A stretch of DNA of 11,807 nt from ZC4RG30 sp031424095 (GCA_031424095.1 JANPGU010000244.1:1-11807), one strand, 5' to 3'. Counted from the stretch's first letter, positions 1 through 7,096 are shown. Notes: generated by a model from the letters alone, not told the origin. Translations and numbers: made by a program.

Positions 1-182
1 CTGGCGAGCGTGGTTTCGCGGGGATTCATTACGCCTGTGGCTTTCAGTTCATCGAGTTCGCGCTCGATAGTCTTCGCCCACGCCTTCGCAGCGGTGCTGG
101 TATCGAATGTGGCGCACTTAGTATGGCCAGCCTTGCGCACCAGCGCCCGGTGTCTGCCCCCGCGTTCGGTGAATGTCGCCAC
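1..182 (-). CDS. Tyrosine-type integrase, N-terminal fragment (runs off left edge)
   Basis: Read on the minus strand from GTG at 182-180, an open frame of 60 codons without a stop continues past base 1. It begins (M)ATFTERGGRHRALVRK and continues with a pattern (KCATFDTSTAAKAWAKTIERELDEL) typical of the N-terminal arm-binding domain of phage and island integrases: a short beta-hairpin with basic residues, then 'TF.T...A..WA...E.E'. The catalytic domain lies outside the window. An in-frame GTG at 194-192 is an alternative start, but the MAT-type beginning favours 182. AGGAG at 198-194 could serve as ribosome binding site and lies inside the repeat cluster. Its position beside the 5' end of dusA fits the dusA-associated integrase family. 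Family assignment is from pattern only and the catalytic R-H-R-Y residues cannot be checked here. Confidence 0.75.
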   Translation of the reverse strand, partial: MATFTERGGRHRALVRKAGHTKCATFDTSTAAKAWAKTIERELDELKATGVMNPRETTLA

Positions 183-183
183 G

Positions 184-252
184 TCCTGTATCACTCCTGT
201 ATCACTTGGCTGTGGAATATCAGTGATACAGCGTGATTATGCGTGATACAGA
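184..252. repeat. Cluster of short direct and inverted repeats (GTGATACA units) between integrase and dusA
   Basis: Two perfect tandem 11-base units, TCCTGTATCAC, occupy 184-194 and 195-205. On the same strand but inverted, three tandem 10-base units follow: GTGATACAGC (223-232), GTGATTATGC (233-242, degenerate) and GTGATACAGA (243-252). All five share the core GTGATACA or its complement. The 17 bases between the two groups (206-222) are AT-richer and hold no unit. The left group contains the Shine-Dalgarno-like AGGA of the integrase, and the right group ends at the dusA ATG. Helically phased short repeats beside an integrase start are typical of arm-type sites for the integrase, of excisionase sites or of a repressor operator. 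Which of these applies is inference. Confidence 0.8.
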
Positions 253-1329
253 ATGTTGACAGCAAGCGGTAAAAGTAGCAGTCTGGACGCGAAATCGGTC
301 CAAACCATTGATAGGCGAGTGTCCGTTGCCCCCATGATGGACTGGACGGACCGTCACTGCCGTTACTTCCTGCGACAGTTCTCACCTTCGCTGCTGCTCT
401 ATACGGAGATGATCAACGCCAACGCAATCCTGCGCGGCGACCAGCAGCGCCTGCTGCGCTATTCCCCGCGCGAGCAGCCGCTGGCCATACAGCTCGGCGG
501 TTCCGATCCGGTCCCCCTCGCGCAGGCTGCGCGCATCGCCGAAGACGCAGGTTACGGCGAGGTGAACCTGAACTGTGGCTGCCCCAGCGATCGGGTGCAT
601 GCCGGTTCATTTGGCGCGTGCCTTATGCGCACTCCGGCGGTCGTGGCGGACTGCGTGGCCGCAATGAAGCAGGCGGTGCGCGTCCCTGTCACGGTCAAGT
701 TCAGGGTCGGGATCGTGGACCGGGCGACCTTGCCCAGTACGGCAGCCGCCATGGATGCCGCGCAGCGATTCGACGCGGCCGATATGGCCGCGCTGTCCGA
801 GTTCGCGCAGGGCATCGTCGCAGCCGGCGCGGATGAGCTGATCGTGCATGCCCGCAAGGCGGTGCTTGGCGGTCTCTCGCCGCATGAAAATCGCACCGTG
901 CCACCGCTGCGCTTCGATGTAGTGGCAGCTCTGAAAGCGTCGATGCCCGCCGTGCCCGTCGTCGTCAATGGCGGCGTCCGAACGGAAGAGGCAGTGCTGC
1001 AGGCACTGCAGAGGTTTGATGGGGTCATGATCGGCCGCGAGGCTTATCACCGCCCACAACTGCTTGGTGAGCTGCATGCGGCCCTGAATCCGGGAGCAGG
1101 GGCTGTGGTGGGGAACGTCGCTGTCCTCGAGGCCATGCGCGAGTACGCATCAGGGGAAGTGCGGCAGGGTACGCCGCTGAACGCCATCACCCGCCACATG
1201 CTGGGCCTCATGAGTGGTCAGGCGGGCGCAAAAGCCCTACGCCAGGTGCTCTCGCAGCATGCCCAGTCAGGGGCGAGCGTCGATGAAGTTTTCAACTCCG
1301 CCATGGCCATAGCCGCGACAGCTGCGTAG
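253..1329 (+). CDS. dusA: tRNA-dihydrouridine(20/20a) synthase DusA
   Basis: FMN-dependent enzyme that reduces uridine at positions 20/20a of the tRNA D-loop, using NADPH, in the cytoplasm. The 358-residue protein shows the family blocks in order: VAPMMDWTDRHCRYF (25-39, FMN pocket entry), TEM (51-53), QLGGSDP (80-86), NLNCGCPSDRV (105-115, catalytic Cys110 in GCPS), VKFRVG (148-153), HARKA (199-203), NGGV (239-242) and GVMIGREAY (257-265). Compared with the E. coli protein as I recall it, there is an extra segment of about 15 residues rich in Ala around 161-180. The ATG at 253 has no recognisable ribosome binding site. A GTG at 319, just before the conserved block and preceded by AGGCGA, is an alternative start. 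The first ~24 residues are probably encoded by the adjacent integrated element. No stop interrupts the frame, so the gene should still be functional. Confidence 0.95.
   Translation: MLTASGKSSSLDAKSVQTIDRRVSVAPMMDWTDRHCRYFLRQFSPSLLLYTEMINANAILRGDQQRLLRYSPREQPLAIQLGGSDPVPLAQAARIAEDAGYGEVNLNCGCPSDRVHAGSFGACLMRTPAVVADCVAAMKQAVRVPVTVKFRVGIVDRATLPSTAAAMDAAQRFDAADMAALSEFAQGIVAAGADELIVHARKAVLGGLSPHENRTVPPLRFDVVAALKASMPAVPVVVNGGVRTEEAVLQALQRFDGVMIGREAYHRPQLLGELHAALNPGAGAVVGNVAVLEAMREYASGEVRQGTPLNAITRHMLGLMSGQAGAKALRQVLSQHAQSGASVDEVFNSAMAIAATAA
319..372. other. Probable attachment-site region (element/chromosome junction) in the 5' end of dusA
   Basis: Known dusA-associated integrases insert at the 5' end of dusA and rebuild the reading frame. 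Here the conserved DusA block VAPMMDWTDRHCRYF is encoded at 325-369, while the 24 residues before it (253-324) look unconserved and directly abut the integrase-side repeats. The crossover is therefore expected at or near the codons for APMMDWTDRHC. The exact core cannot be fixed because the other end of the element is outside the window. The interval is a placement estimate, not an observed direct repeat. Confidence 0.45.
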
Positions 1330-1373
1330 AAAGATCGCTTGTCGGTCGTAAGTGGCTTGTTTTCCATAAGGTC

Positions 1374-2321
1374 ATGCCTCAATCTTGTGAACTAGTTCAC
1401 ACTTTTTTGGGCTGCATGGGAACTGATATCGAGCTTGCCGTGTTGTTCTCCGACGTCGTCGGGTCGACACGCATCTACGAAGTCCTTGGCGACCAGCGCG
1501 CGCGCGAGGTCATTGCCCTGTGCATCGAGCTGATGCAGAACGCCACCGAGCAGAACCGCGGCACCGTCATCAAGACCATGGGCGACGAGGTCATGGCGAC
1601 CTTTCCCACCGCCGACGATTCCCTGAACGCCGCGGCGCTGATCCAGCGCAGCATCACGACCCATCCCGCTCTGCAGGTCGACGGGCAATCGGTGTCCGTG
1701 CGCATCGGCTGCCACTATGGGCCGGTGGTGCTGGAAAGCCGCGACGTGTTCGGCGCCACCGTGCACACCGCCAACCGCATGACCAGCCAGGCGAAGTCGG
1801 GCCAGATCATGACCACTGCCGCGACGGTTGAGCAGCTCTCGGCCGAGTGGCGCGCATCGGTGCGGCAGATCGATGTGGCTACCCTGAAGGGCCAGGGCGC
1901 CGAGATCACGCTTTACGAGGCGATCTGGCAAACCGACGACGTCACCAGCATGCTGCCTTCGATCAACATCGGCAGTTCAACCGAGCGCAAGGCATTGCGG
2001 CTGCGGCTGACGCTGCCCGATCGCGAACTGGTGGTCGATGAATCCAGGGCGCAGATCGCCATCGGCCGCGCCGACGAAAACGACGTGGTGATCCGTGGCA
2101 ACCTGATCTCGCGCATCCACGCGCGCATCGAGATCAGCCGCAGCAAGTTCCTGCTGATCGACCAGAGCACCAACGGCACCTTCGTCAATTCGGTGGCCGG
2201 TGAAGAGTCGTTCGTGCGGCGCGACAGCATGCAGCTGAAGGGCGCGGGAATGATCGGCCTGGGCAAGGTGCCGGAAGAAGATTCACCGCAGACGATCCGG
2301 TTCGTCTGCGAAGAAGCGTAG
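1374..2321 (+). CDS. Class III adenylate/guanylate cyclase with C-terminal FHA domain
   Basis: Predicted soluble nucleotide cyclase of 315 residues. The cyclase domain covers about residues 18-185: LFSDVVGSTR with metal-binding Asp27, IKTMGDEVMA with Lys67 (adenine-type specificity) and second metal Asp71, RIGCHYGPV (110-118), and DVFG with Asp124 (adenine-type). In the usual GxxVNxAxR motif the sequence reads GATVHTANR, so the transition-state Asn is His131 while the Arg (135) is kept. An FHA domain follows at about 207-310: IGRADENDVVI, then SRIHARIE and NGTFVN, the phosphothreonine-binding loops. No transmembrane segment is visible. Start is uncertain: ATG 1374 has AAGG only two bases upstream, and ATG 1416 (residue 15) lies directly before the domain and is equally plausible. 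It follows dusA by 44 bases. The FHA domain suggests recruitment to or control by a phosphorylated partner, but no Ser/Thr kinase lies in the window. The product (cAMP is favoured by Lys67/Asp124) and whether it is active are unproven. Confidence 0.9.
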   Translation: MPQSCELVHTFLGCMGTDIELAVLFSDVVGSTRIYEVLGDQRAREVIALCIELMQNATEQNRGTVIKTMGDEVMATFPTADDSLNAAALIQRSITTHPALQVDGQSVSVRIGCHYGPVVLESRDVFGATVHTANRMTSQAKSGQIMTTAATVEQLSAEWRASVRQIDVATLKGQGAEITLYEAIWQTDDVTSMLPSINIGSSTERKALRLRLTLPDRELVVDESRAQIAIGRADENDVVIRGNLISRIHARIEISRSKFLLIDQSTNGTFVNSVAGEESFVRRDSMQLKGAGMIGLGKVPEEDSPQTIRFVCEEA

Positions 2322-2337
2322 CGGGCCCGCAATACAT

Positions 2338-2360
2338 CCGCGCGCCATGAGGGCGCGCGG
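2338..2360. terminator. GC-rich hairpin between convergent genes, possible bidirectional terminator
   Basis: A perfect 9-base-pair stem, CCGCGCGCC (2338-2346) with GGCGCGCGG (2352-2360), closes a 5-base loop ATGAG. It sits between the stops of the cyclase gene (2321) and the convergent pckG (2378). There is no clear run of T on either side, so it is a candidate hairpin rather than a textbook intrinsic terminator. A second short palindrome, GCGGGCCCGC, directly follows the cyclase stop (2321-2330). Confidence 0.5.
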
Positions 2361-2377
2361 TCTGGTCACCGCGCGAT

Positions 2378-4153
2378 TCAGGCCAGGCGCTTTTCCACGC
2401 CGTCGAGTTCCGCATACATGGCGGCCGGCGTGCGGCTGCCGTATTCGCCCAGGTAGCTGCGGATCTCCGCCACTTCCTTGCGCCATGCATCCGCCTTCAC
2501 GCTGAGCAGTTCCTCGAGCACGGCCGGGGCAATATCCAGCCCGTCGGTGTTCAAGTCCTGCGCGCGCGGCAGGTTGCCGATGGCCGTTTCCTTCGCCTCG
2601 GCGCGGCCCGCGCAGCGTTCGAGGATCCAGGACAGCACGCGCAGGTTGTCGCCGAAGCCCGGCCACAGGAACTTGCCATCCGCGCCCTGGCGGAACCAGT
2701 TGACGTGGAAGATCTTTGGCGGCTGCTTGAGCTTCGCGCCGACGTTGAGCCAGTGCGTGAAGTAATCCGCGAAGTTGTAACCGCAGAACGGCTTCATCGC
2801 CATCGAGTCACGCCGCACCACGCCGACTGCACCGGTGGCAGCGGCAGTGGTTTCAGAAGCAACCGAGGCACCAACCAGCACGCCGTGCTGCCAGCTGCGG
2901 GCTTCGTACACCAGCGGGGCGATCTCGCGGCGGCGACCACCGAACACGATGGCCGAGATCGGCACACCACGCGGATTCTCGGCTTCGTTCGTGTATGCCG
3001 GGTTGTGCACGGCGCTGACCGTGAAACGGGAATTTGGATGCGCGGCCGGACCATGCTTTCCATCATAGGGACGACCCTGCCAGTCAATGGCCGGCTCGCC
3101 ATGGCCCATGCCTTCCCACCAGGGCTCATTGTTCGCCGTGAGCGCCACATTGGTGAACAGCGTGTCCTTGCGGATCATGTCGTAGGCGTTCTTGTTGGTC
3201 TTCGGGCTGGTGCCCGGCGCCACGCCGAAGTAACCGGATTCCGGATTGATCGCCCACAGGCGGCCATCGGGACCAGGCTGCATCCAGCAGATGTCATCGC
3301 CAACGGTGAACACTTCCCAGCCCGGCATCGTGGACGGCGGGATCAGCATCGCAAGATTGGTCTTGCCGCAGGCCGACGGAAAGGCGCATGCCACGTAGTG
3401 CAGCTCGCCTTTGGGGCTCTTCAAGCCGACGATCAGCATGTGTTCGGCCAGCCAGCCTTCGGTGCGTGCCTGGTAGCTGGCGATACGCAGCGCATGGCAT
3501 TTCTTGCCCAGCAGGGCATTGCCGCCATAGCCGGAGCCAAAGCTCTTGATCGAGAGCTCTTCGGGGAAGTGCATGATGAAACGGCGTTTCGGATCCAGCT
3601 CGCCGATCGAATGCAGGCCGCGCACGAATTTGCCGCCTCCGGCTGCAATGCGCTCCAGAGCCTGGCGACCCATGCGCGTCATGATCGCCATGTTCAGCAC
3701 AACATAGGAGCTGTCGGTGATTTCCACGCCGCAGCGCGCGTAGGGGGAATCGATGGGCCCCATGCAGTAGGGCACGACGTACAGCGTGCGGCCCTTCATG
3801 CAGCCGTCAAACAGCGCGTCCATCTTCGCGTGCGCGTCGGCGGGCGCCATCCAGTGATTGTTGGGGCCGGCGTCTTCCTTGTTCTGCGTGCAGATGAAGG
3901 TCAGGTGTTCGACGCGTGCCACATCGCTGGGATGCGAGCGGGCGCTGTAGCAATCGGGGAAAGTCTTTTCATTCAGCGGCGCAAGTTCCTTGCGCGCGAT
4001 CAGCTCATTGCGCAGTCGCGCAGTCTCTGACGGTGAGCCATCGCACCAGTAGATCCGGTCGGGCTGTGTCTGCTGGGCCACCCCGGCAACCCAGGCTGCA
4101 ACCTCGGGTGAAATTTCGGGAAGGGGTTTGAACGCGCTGGGAGCTGTCGCCAT
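2378..4153 (-). CDS. pckG: Phosphoenolpyruvate carboxykinase (GTP)
   Basis: Converts oxaloacetate plus GTP to phosphoenolpyruvate, CO2 and GDP, the first committed step of gluconeogenesis, in the cytoplasm. The 591-residue protein has the usual length of the GTP-dependent family. Visible blocks, numbered from this start: SPYAR (136-140), GSGYGGNALLGKKC (206-219), the PEPCK-specific P-loop FPSACGKTNLAML (258-270) with the reactive Cys262, and the metal/phosphate motif TVGDDICWM (283-291); further on come NPRG, FGGRRR and EARSW. These separate it from the ATP-type PckA. The chosen ATG (4153-4151, MATAPSAF) has AAGG eight bases upstream. The in-frame ATG at 4177, eight codons earlier, lacks a ribosome binding site. 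It is a single gene, convergent with the cyclase and divergent from yoaA. There is no sign of disruption. Confidence 0.97.
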   Translation of the reverse strand: MATAPSAFKPLPEISPEVAAWVAGVAQQTQPDRIYWCDGSPSETARLRNELIARKELAPLNEKTFPDCYSARSHPSDVARVEHLTFICTQNKEDAGPNNHWMAPADAHAKMDALFDGCMKGRTLYVVPYCMGPIDSPYARCGVEITDSSYVVLNMAIMTRMGRQALERIAAGGGKFVRGLHSIGELDPKRRFIMHFPEELSIKSFGSGYGGNALLGKKCHALRIASYQARTEGWLAEHMLIVGLKSPKGELHYVACAFPSACGKTNLAMLIPPSTMPGWEVFTVGDDICWMQPGPDGRLWAINPESGYFGVAPGTSPKTNKNAYDMIRKDTLFTNVALTANNEPWWEGMGHGEPAIDWQGRPYDGKHGPAAHPNSRFTVSAVHNPAYTNEAENPRGVPISAIVFGGRRREIAPLVYEARSWQHGVLVGASVASETTAAATGAVGVVRRDSMAMKPFCGYNFADYFTHWLNVGAKLKQPPKIFHVNWFRQGADGKFLWPGFGDNLRVLSWILERCAGRAEAKETAIGNLPRAQDLNTDGLDIAPAVLEELLSVKADAWRKEVAEIRSYLGEYGSRTPAAMYAELDGVEKRLA

Positions 4154-4194
4154 GTTCAGTACCTTGCAGACAATCATTATTGAATGGGGTGGAG

Positions 4195-4200
4195 AGTATA
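4195..4200 (-). promoter_or_regulatory. Candidate -10 element for pckG
   Basis: On the minus strand TATACT lies at 4200-4195, which would put the transcript start about 35 bases before the pckG ATG. No good -35 hexamer is found 16-18 bases upstream, so the promoter may need an activator, or this may be chance. The 198-base gap between pckG and yoaA (4154-4351) must hold both divergent promoters. I see no convincing yoaA promoter and no clear operator in it. Confidence 0.35.
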
Positions 4201-4351
4201 CCCAGCTGGGGAAAAAGCGGTTGCCTAGCCAGTAATCGGTGCGAGAATCTGGCGAAATTCCTCGCCATTATGTTGCGTAGCACTATTTTGTGGATCCCCT
4301 CCATCATGCCGGTTGACGCGCCGCGTCTCGCCGTGGACTGTGCCATCCCCC

Positions 4352-6310
4352 ATGCAGGACCTTGAAGAAATCTTCGGACCCGAGGGTCCGCTGGCGCGAA
4401 CCGTGTCGGGCTTCCGGCCGCGCGATGTGCAGCTGCAGCTGGCCGCAGCGGTTGCGCGCACTCTGGCCGAGCGTCGCTGGCTGGTAGCGGAAGCCGGCAC
4501 GGGAACGGGCAAGACCTACGCCTATCTGGTCCCGGCACTGCTGGCCGGCCTGCGGGTCATCGTTTCCACTGGTACGCGCACGCTGCAGGATCAGTTGTTT
4601 CACCGCGACTTGCCGATGCTCGCTGCGGCGCTGGGACGTGGCACTACGGTGGCGCTGCTGAAAGGCCGCGCCAATTACCTGTGCCTCGAACGTTACCGGC
4701 GCATGCCGGCAGAACTGCCGCTGGATGCGGGTGCAGGTTCGCTGCTGCAGCGCGTGGCGCAATGGGTCGATGCCACCAGTGACGGCGACCTGGCAGAACT
4801 CACGGAACTTTCCGATGGGCATCCGCTGCGCGAGCGGCTCACTTCCACACGCGACAGCTGCACGGGTAACCGCTGCGCGGAATTCTCGCGCTGCCATGTG
4901 TTTGCCGCGCGCCGGCGCGCCAATGAAGCCGACATCGTGGTGGTCAATCACCATCTGCTGCTGGCTGATCTTGCGCTGAAGGAAGAGGGCTATGGCGACA
5001 TCCTGCCCAGCGCCGATGCCGTGATCTTGGATGAGGCGCATCAGCTGCCGGATCTCGCCGCGCAGTTCTTCGGTGCGCAGTTCAGTTCACGCAAAGTGGA
5101 GCAGCTGCTGCAGGATCTGCCGCCGGTGCTGGTGCAGAGTGGCTTCGATGCGACGCACCTGGGTGCAGTGGATCAGGCGCTGCGCCTGGCGCTGCAGCGC
5201 GCGGTCCGGACAGCGGCCGTAACCGGCGCAGGCGGCACGCGCCTGACGTGGGGCGATGACCTGCAGGCGCTGGATGCTGCCGCGCACGGGCTGGTCACGG
5301 CGCTGTGCGATATTGCGGACGCCCTGCGGGCGCTCGATGCCGGCGATGGCATCGCCCAGCTGATGCTGCGTGCCACCGCACTGGCGGGTGAGCTGGATGC
5401 CGTGCTGGATGCTGCGCCCGCCGCAGGCGCGCGACTGCTGACGCCTTCGGCACGCGGTTTTTCCTGCCAGATTGTGCCGTTCAATGTGGGCGATACGCTG
5501 CGGCGGATCCTTTCCGCGCGTCCCACCGCCTGGGTGTTCACCTCCGCAACGCTGGCCGTGGCCGGTGATTTCTCGCATTTCATCGAGCGTCTGGGGCTGC
5601 AGGATCGCTGCGACACGCTGTGTATCGAGAGTCCATTCGATTATCCGCAGCAGGCGCTGCTGTATGCACCGCCGGGTCTGCCCGATCCTGCATCGCCGGA
5701 GTATGGTGATGCTGTGGTCAACACGGCGGCTTCCCTGGCTGAGCTGGCGGAGGGCGGCGCGTTCCTGCTGTTCACCAGCCATCGCGCGCTGGAGCATGCC
5801 GCGAAACGTCTGCGTGAGCGCTGGCGCGCCCGGCCCGGCGGCTCCTTTCGGCTGCTGGTGCAGGGCGAATCGCCACGCGAGCAACTGCTGCGGGAATTCC
5901 GCGAACACGGTGATGCCGTGCTGCTCGGCACTGCGAGTTTCTGGGAAGGCGTCGATGTGAAGGGCAGTGCGCTGCGGCTGGTGGTGATCGACCGGCTGCC
6001 ATTCGCTTCGCCGGAAGATCCCGTGACCCGCGCGCGTCTGCAGCGGGCGCGTGAAGATGGCGGCAATCCCTTCAGTGATTTCCAGTTGCCGGAAGCGGCC
6101 ATCGCCTTGAAGCAGGGTGTGGGCCGGTTGATCCGCAGCGAAGACGACAGCGGCGTGGTGGCCATCTGCGATCCGCGGCTCGTGGGCAAGGGCTATGGCA
6201 AGAAGTTGCTGGCCAGTCTGCCGCCGATGCGTCGCACGCGCAGTCTTGCCGACGTGGCCGAGATGTTCCGGATGATCCTCGCCAGCCGCGTGGCTCTGGA
6301 GCGCGCGTGA
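4352..6310 (+). CDS. yoaA: ATP-dependent DNA helicase of the DinG/XPD family, YoaA type
   Basis: Superfamily 2 iron-sulfur helicase, expected to unwind DNA 5' to 3' in replication-associated repair. YoaA in E. coli works with the polymerase III chi subunit. In the 652-residue protein the Walker A motif is AEAGTGTGKT (46-55). Four cysteines, 111 (NYLC), 170 (DSC), 175 (NRC) and 181 (SRC), form the XPD-type 4Fe-4S cluster set. ADIVVVNHHLL is at 193-203, the DEAH box is VILDEAH (224-230), and motif VI is QGVGRLIR (588-595). The N-terminus LEEIFGPEGPLA matches the family start and supports ATG 4352 over an in-frame TTG at 4313. Neither has a clear ribosome binding site. The stop overlaps the start of tsaB by four bases. 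DinG proper is the main alternative; the FGP.GPLA start and length favour YoaA. Confidence 0.92.
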   Translation: MQDLEEIFGPEGPLARTVSGFRPRDVQLQLAAAVARTLAERRWLVAEAGTGTGKTYAYLVPALLAGLRVIVSTGTRTLQDQLFHRDLPMLAAALGRGTTVALLKGRANYLCLERYRRMPAELPLDAGAGSLLQRVAQWVDATSDGDLAELTELSDGHPLRERLTSTRDSCTGNRCAEFSRCHVFAARRRANEADIVVVNHHLLLADLALKEEGYGDILPSADAVILDEAHQLPDLAAQFFGAQFSSRKVEQLLQDLPPVLVQSGFDATHLGAVDQALRLALQRAVRTAAVTGAGGTRLTWGDDLQALDAAAHGLVTALCDIADALRALDAGDGIAQLMLRATALAGELDAVLDAAPAAGARLLTPSARGFSCQIVPFNVGDTLRRILSARPTAWVFTSATLAVAGDFSHFIERLGLQDRCDTLCIESPFDYPQQALLYAPPGLPDPASPEYGDAVVNTAASLAELAEGGAFLLFTSHRALEHAAKRLRERWRARPGGSFRLLVQGESPREQLLREFREHGDAVLLGTASFWEGVDVKGSALRLVVIDRLPFASPEDPVTRARLQRAREDGGNPFSDFQLPEAAIALKQGVGRLIRSEDDSGVVAICDPRLVGKGYGKKLLASLPPMRRTRSLADVAEMFRMILASRVALERA

Positions 6311-7017
6311 GGCTGCTCGCCATTGATACGGCCAGCGCGCAATGTTCCGTTGCCTTGCTGCTGGATGACGCGCTGATCGTGCGCGAGGTGGCCACGGCCC
6401 GCGAACACGCCCGCCTGATCCTGCCGATGATCGATGCGGTGCTGGCTGAAGCCGGGGTGACGCTGCGGCAGTTGCAGGGCATTGCATTTGGTCGGGGTCC
6501 CGGTTCGTTCACCGGCGTGCGCGTGGCGGCGTCGGTCACCCAGGGACTGGCATTGGGCGCCGGTCTCCCCGTGCTGCCGGTTTCCGATCTGCGCGCGCTG
6601 GCGGCGCAGGCCGTGCAGCGCATGCAGGTGGCGGGCACCCCCCGGGGAGGCGGCAATGTCCTGGCCTGCATGGATGCGCGCATGGGTGAGGTCTACTGGG
6701 CGGCCTATGACACCGCTGATGGCGGGCTCGCAGCTGCGCTGACGCCGGAGCAGGTTGCTGCGCCGGACCAGCTGCTGTCAGTCTGTCCGCGCCCATGTGC
6801 CGTTGCCGCCGGACTCGGCCTCGCAGCATGGCCGAAGATTGCAGAATCATTGCAGTTGGCGTGTGATCGGTGTTTCAGCGACGCGGAACCCCATGCACGG
6901 GAAATTGCGCGGCTCGCAGCGGGTGACCTCAGGGCAGGGGCGCGGTGGCTCGATGGCGCACTGGCGCTGCCCGTTTATGTCCGTGATCAGGTCGTCAGCG
7001 CAAAAATTCAAAGCTGA
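6307..7017 (+). CDS. tsaB: tRNA threonylcarbamoyladenosine biosynthesis protein TsaB
   Basis: TsaB is the non-catalytic partner of TsaD that, with TsaE, transfers the threonylcarbamoyl group to A37 of ANN-decoding tRNAs (t6A). The 236-residue protein begins MRLLAIDTASAQCSVAL, the ASKHA-fold nucleotide-type strand pair, and has the TsaB signature FGRGPGSFTGVR at 61-72. Length is normal for proteobacterial TsaB. The GTG start at 6307 overlaps the yoaA TGA (GTGA) and has GGAG at 6298-6301, five bases upstream, so translation is probably coupled to yoaA. A yoaA-tsaB pair is a familiar arrangement in gammaproteobacteria. The 3' end comes within 10 bases of the Pho-box half-sites of the next gene. 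Confidence 0.95.
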   Translation: MRLLAIDTASAQCSVALLLDDALIVREVATAREHARLILPMIDAVLAEAGVTLRQLQGIAFGRGPGSFTGVRVAASVTQGLALGAGLPVLPVSDLRALAAQAVQRMQVAGTPRGGGNVLACMDARMGEVYWAAYDTADGGLAAALTPEQVAAPDQLLSVCPRPCAVAAGLGLAAWPKIAESLQLACDRCFSDAEPHAREIARLAAGDLRAGARWLDGALALPVYVRDQVVSAKIQS

Positions 7018-7024
7018 GGCCCGT

Positions 7025-7053
7025 TTGTAAGACGCATGTAACAAACTTGTCAT
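7025..7053 (+). promoter_or_regulatory. Pho box upstream of phoB (three half-sites)
   Basis: Three 7-base half-sites, TTGTAAG (7025-7031), ATGTAAC (7036-7042) and TTGTCAT (7047-7053), recur at exactly 11-base steps with 4-base spacers. This is the layout of PhoB-binding sites (consensus half-site CTGTCAT/CTGTAAC). A weaker fourth match, CTGAGGC, lies one step upstream at 7014-7020 over the tsaB stop. A possible -10, TGAAAT (7053-7058), lies 10 bases after the second half-site. Placement directly before phoB indicates positive autoregulation, as known in other proteobacteria. The spacing is seen directly; binding is inferred. Confidence 0.8.
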
Positions 7054-7086
7054 GAAATTGCGGGGATCGACCAACCACCAGCAGAC

Positions 7087-7090
7087 AGGA
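7087..7090 (+). promoter_or_regulatory. Ribosome binding site that fixes the phoB start
   Basis: AGGA lies six bases before TTG at 7097-7099. The more upstream in-frame ATG at 7052 overlaps the last Pho-box half-site, has no ribosome binding site and would add 15 residues absent from PhoB proteins. The TTG start gives the normal N-terminus, (M)RQILIVEDE. Confidence 0.75.
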
Positions 7091-7096
7091 AATTCC

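Noticed and set aside
10..246. Plus-strand open frame of 78 codons at the left edge
   Set aside because: It is the complement of the integrase N-terminus and runs through the repeat cluster; the minus-strand reading gives the recognisable protein pattern.
184..252. CRISPR array
   Set aside because: Units are only 10-11 bases, directly tandem without spacers and in both orientations, which fits protein-binding sites rather than CRISPR.
2705..4030. Long open frame (441 codons) on the plus strand across pckG
   Set aside because: It lies wholly antisense to the clearly recognisable pckG. Its His/Arg/Ala-rich product shows no known motif and is the usual shadow of a GC-rich gene.
4154..4351. Search for an RNA gene or riboswitch in the pckG-yoaA gap
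   Set aside because: Apart from a candidate -10 for pckG, no convincing stem structure, tRNA-like fold or terminator with a T run could be seen by eye.
5087..6487. Open frame of 466 codons on the minus strand across yoaA and tsaB
   Set aside because: Antisense to two genes with intact motifs; Gln/Arg/His-rich product with no domain and no ribosome binding site noticed.
7052..7096. ATG 7052 as the start of phoB
   Set aside because: It overlaps the Pho-box half-site TTGTCAT, lacks a ribosome binding site and adds 15 residues not expected in PhoB; TTG 7097 with AGGA is better.
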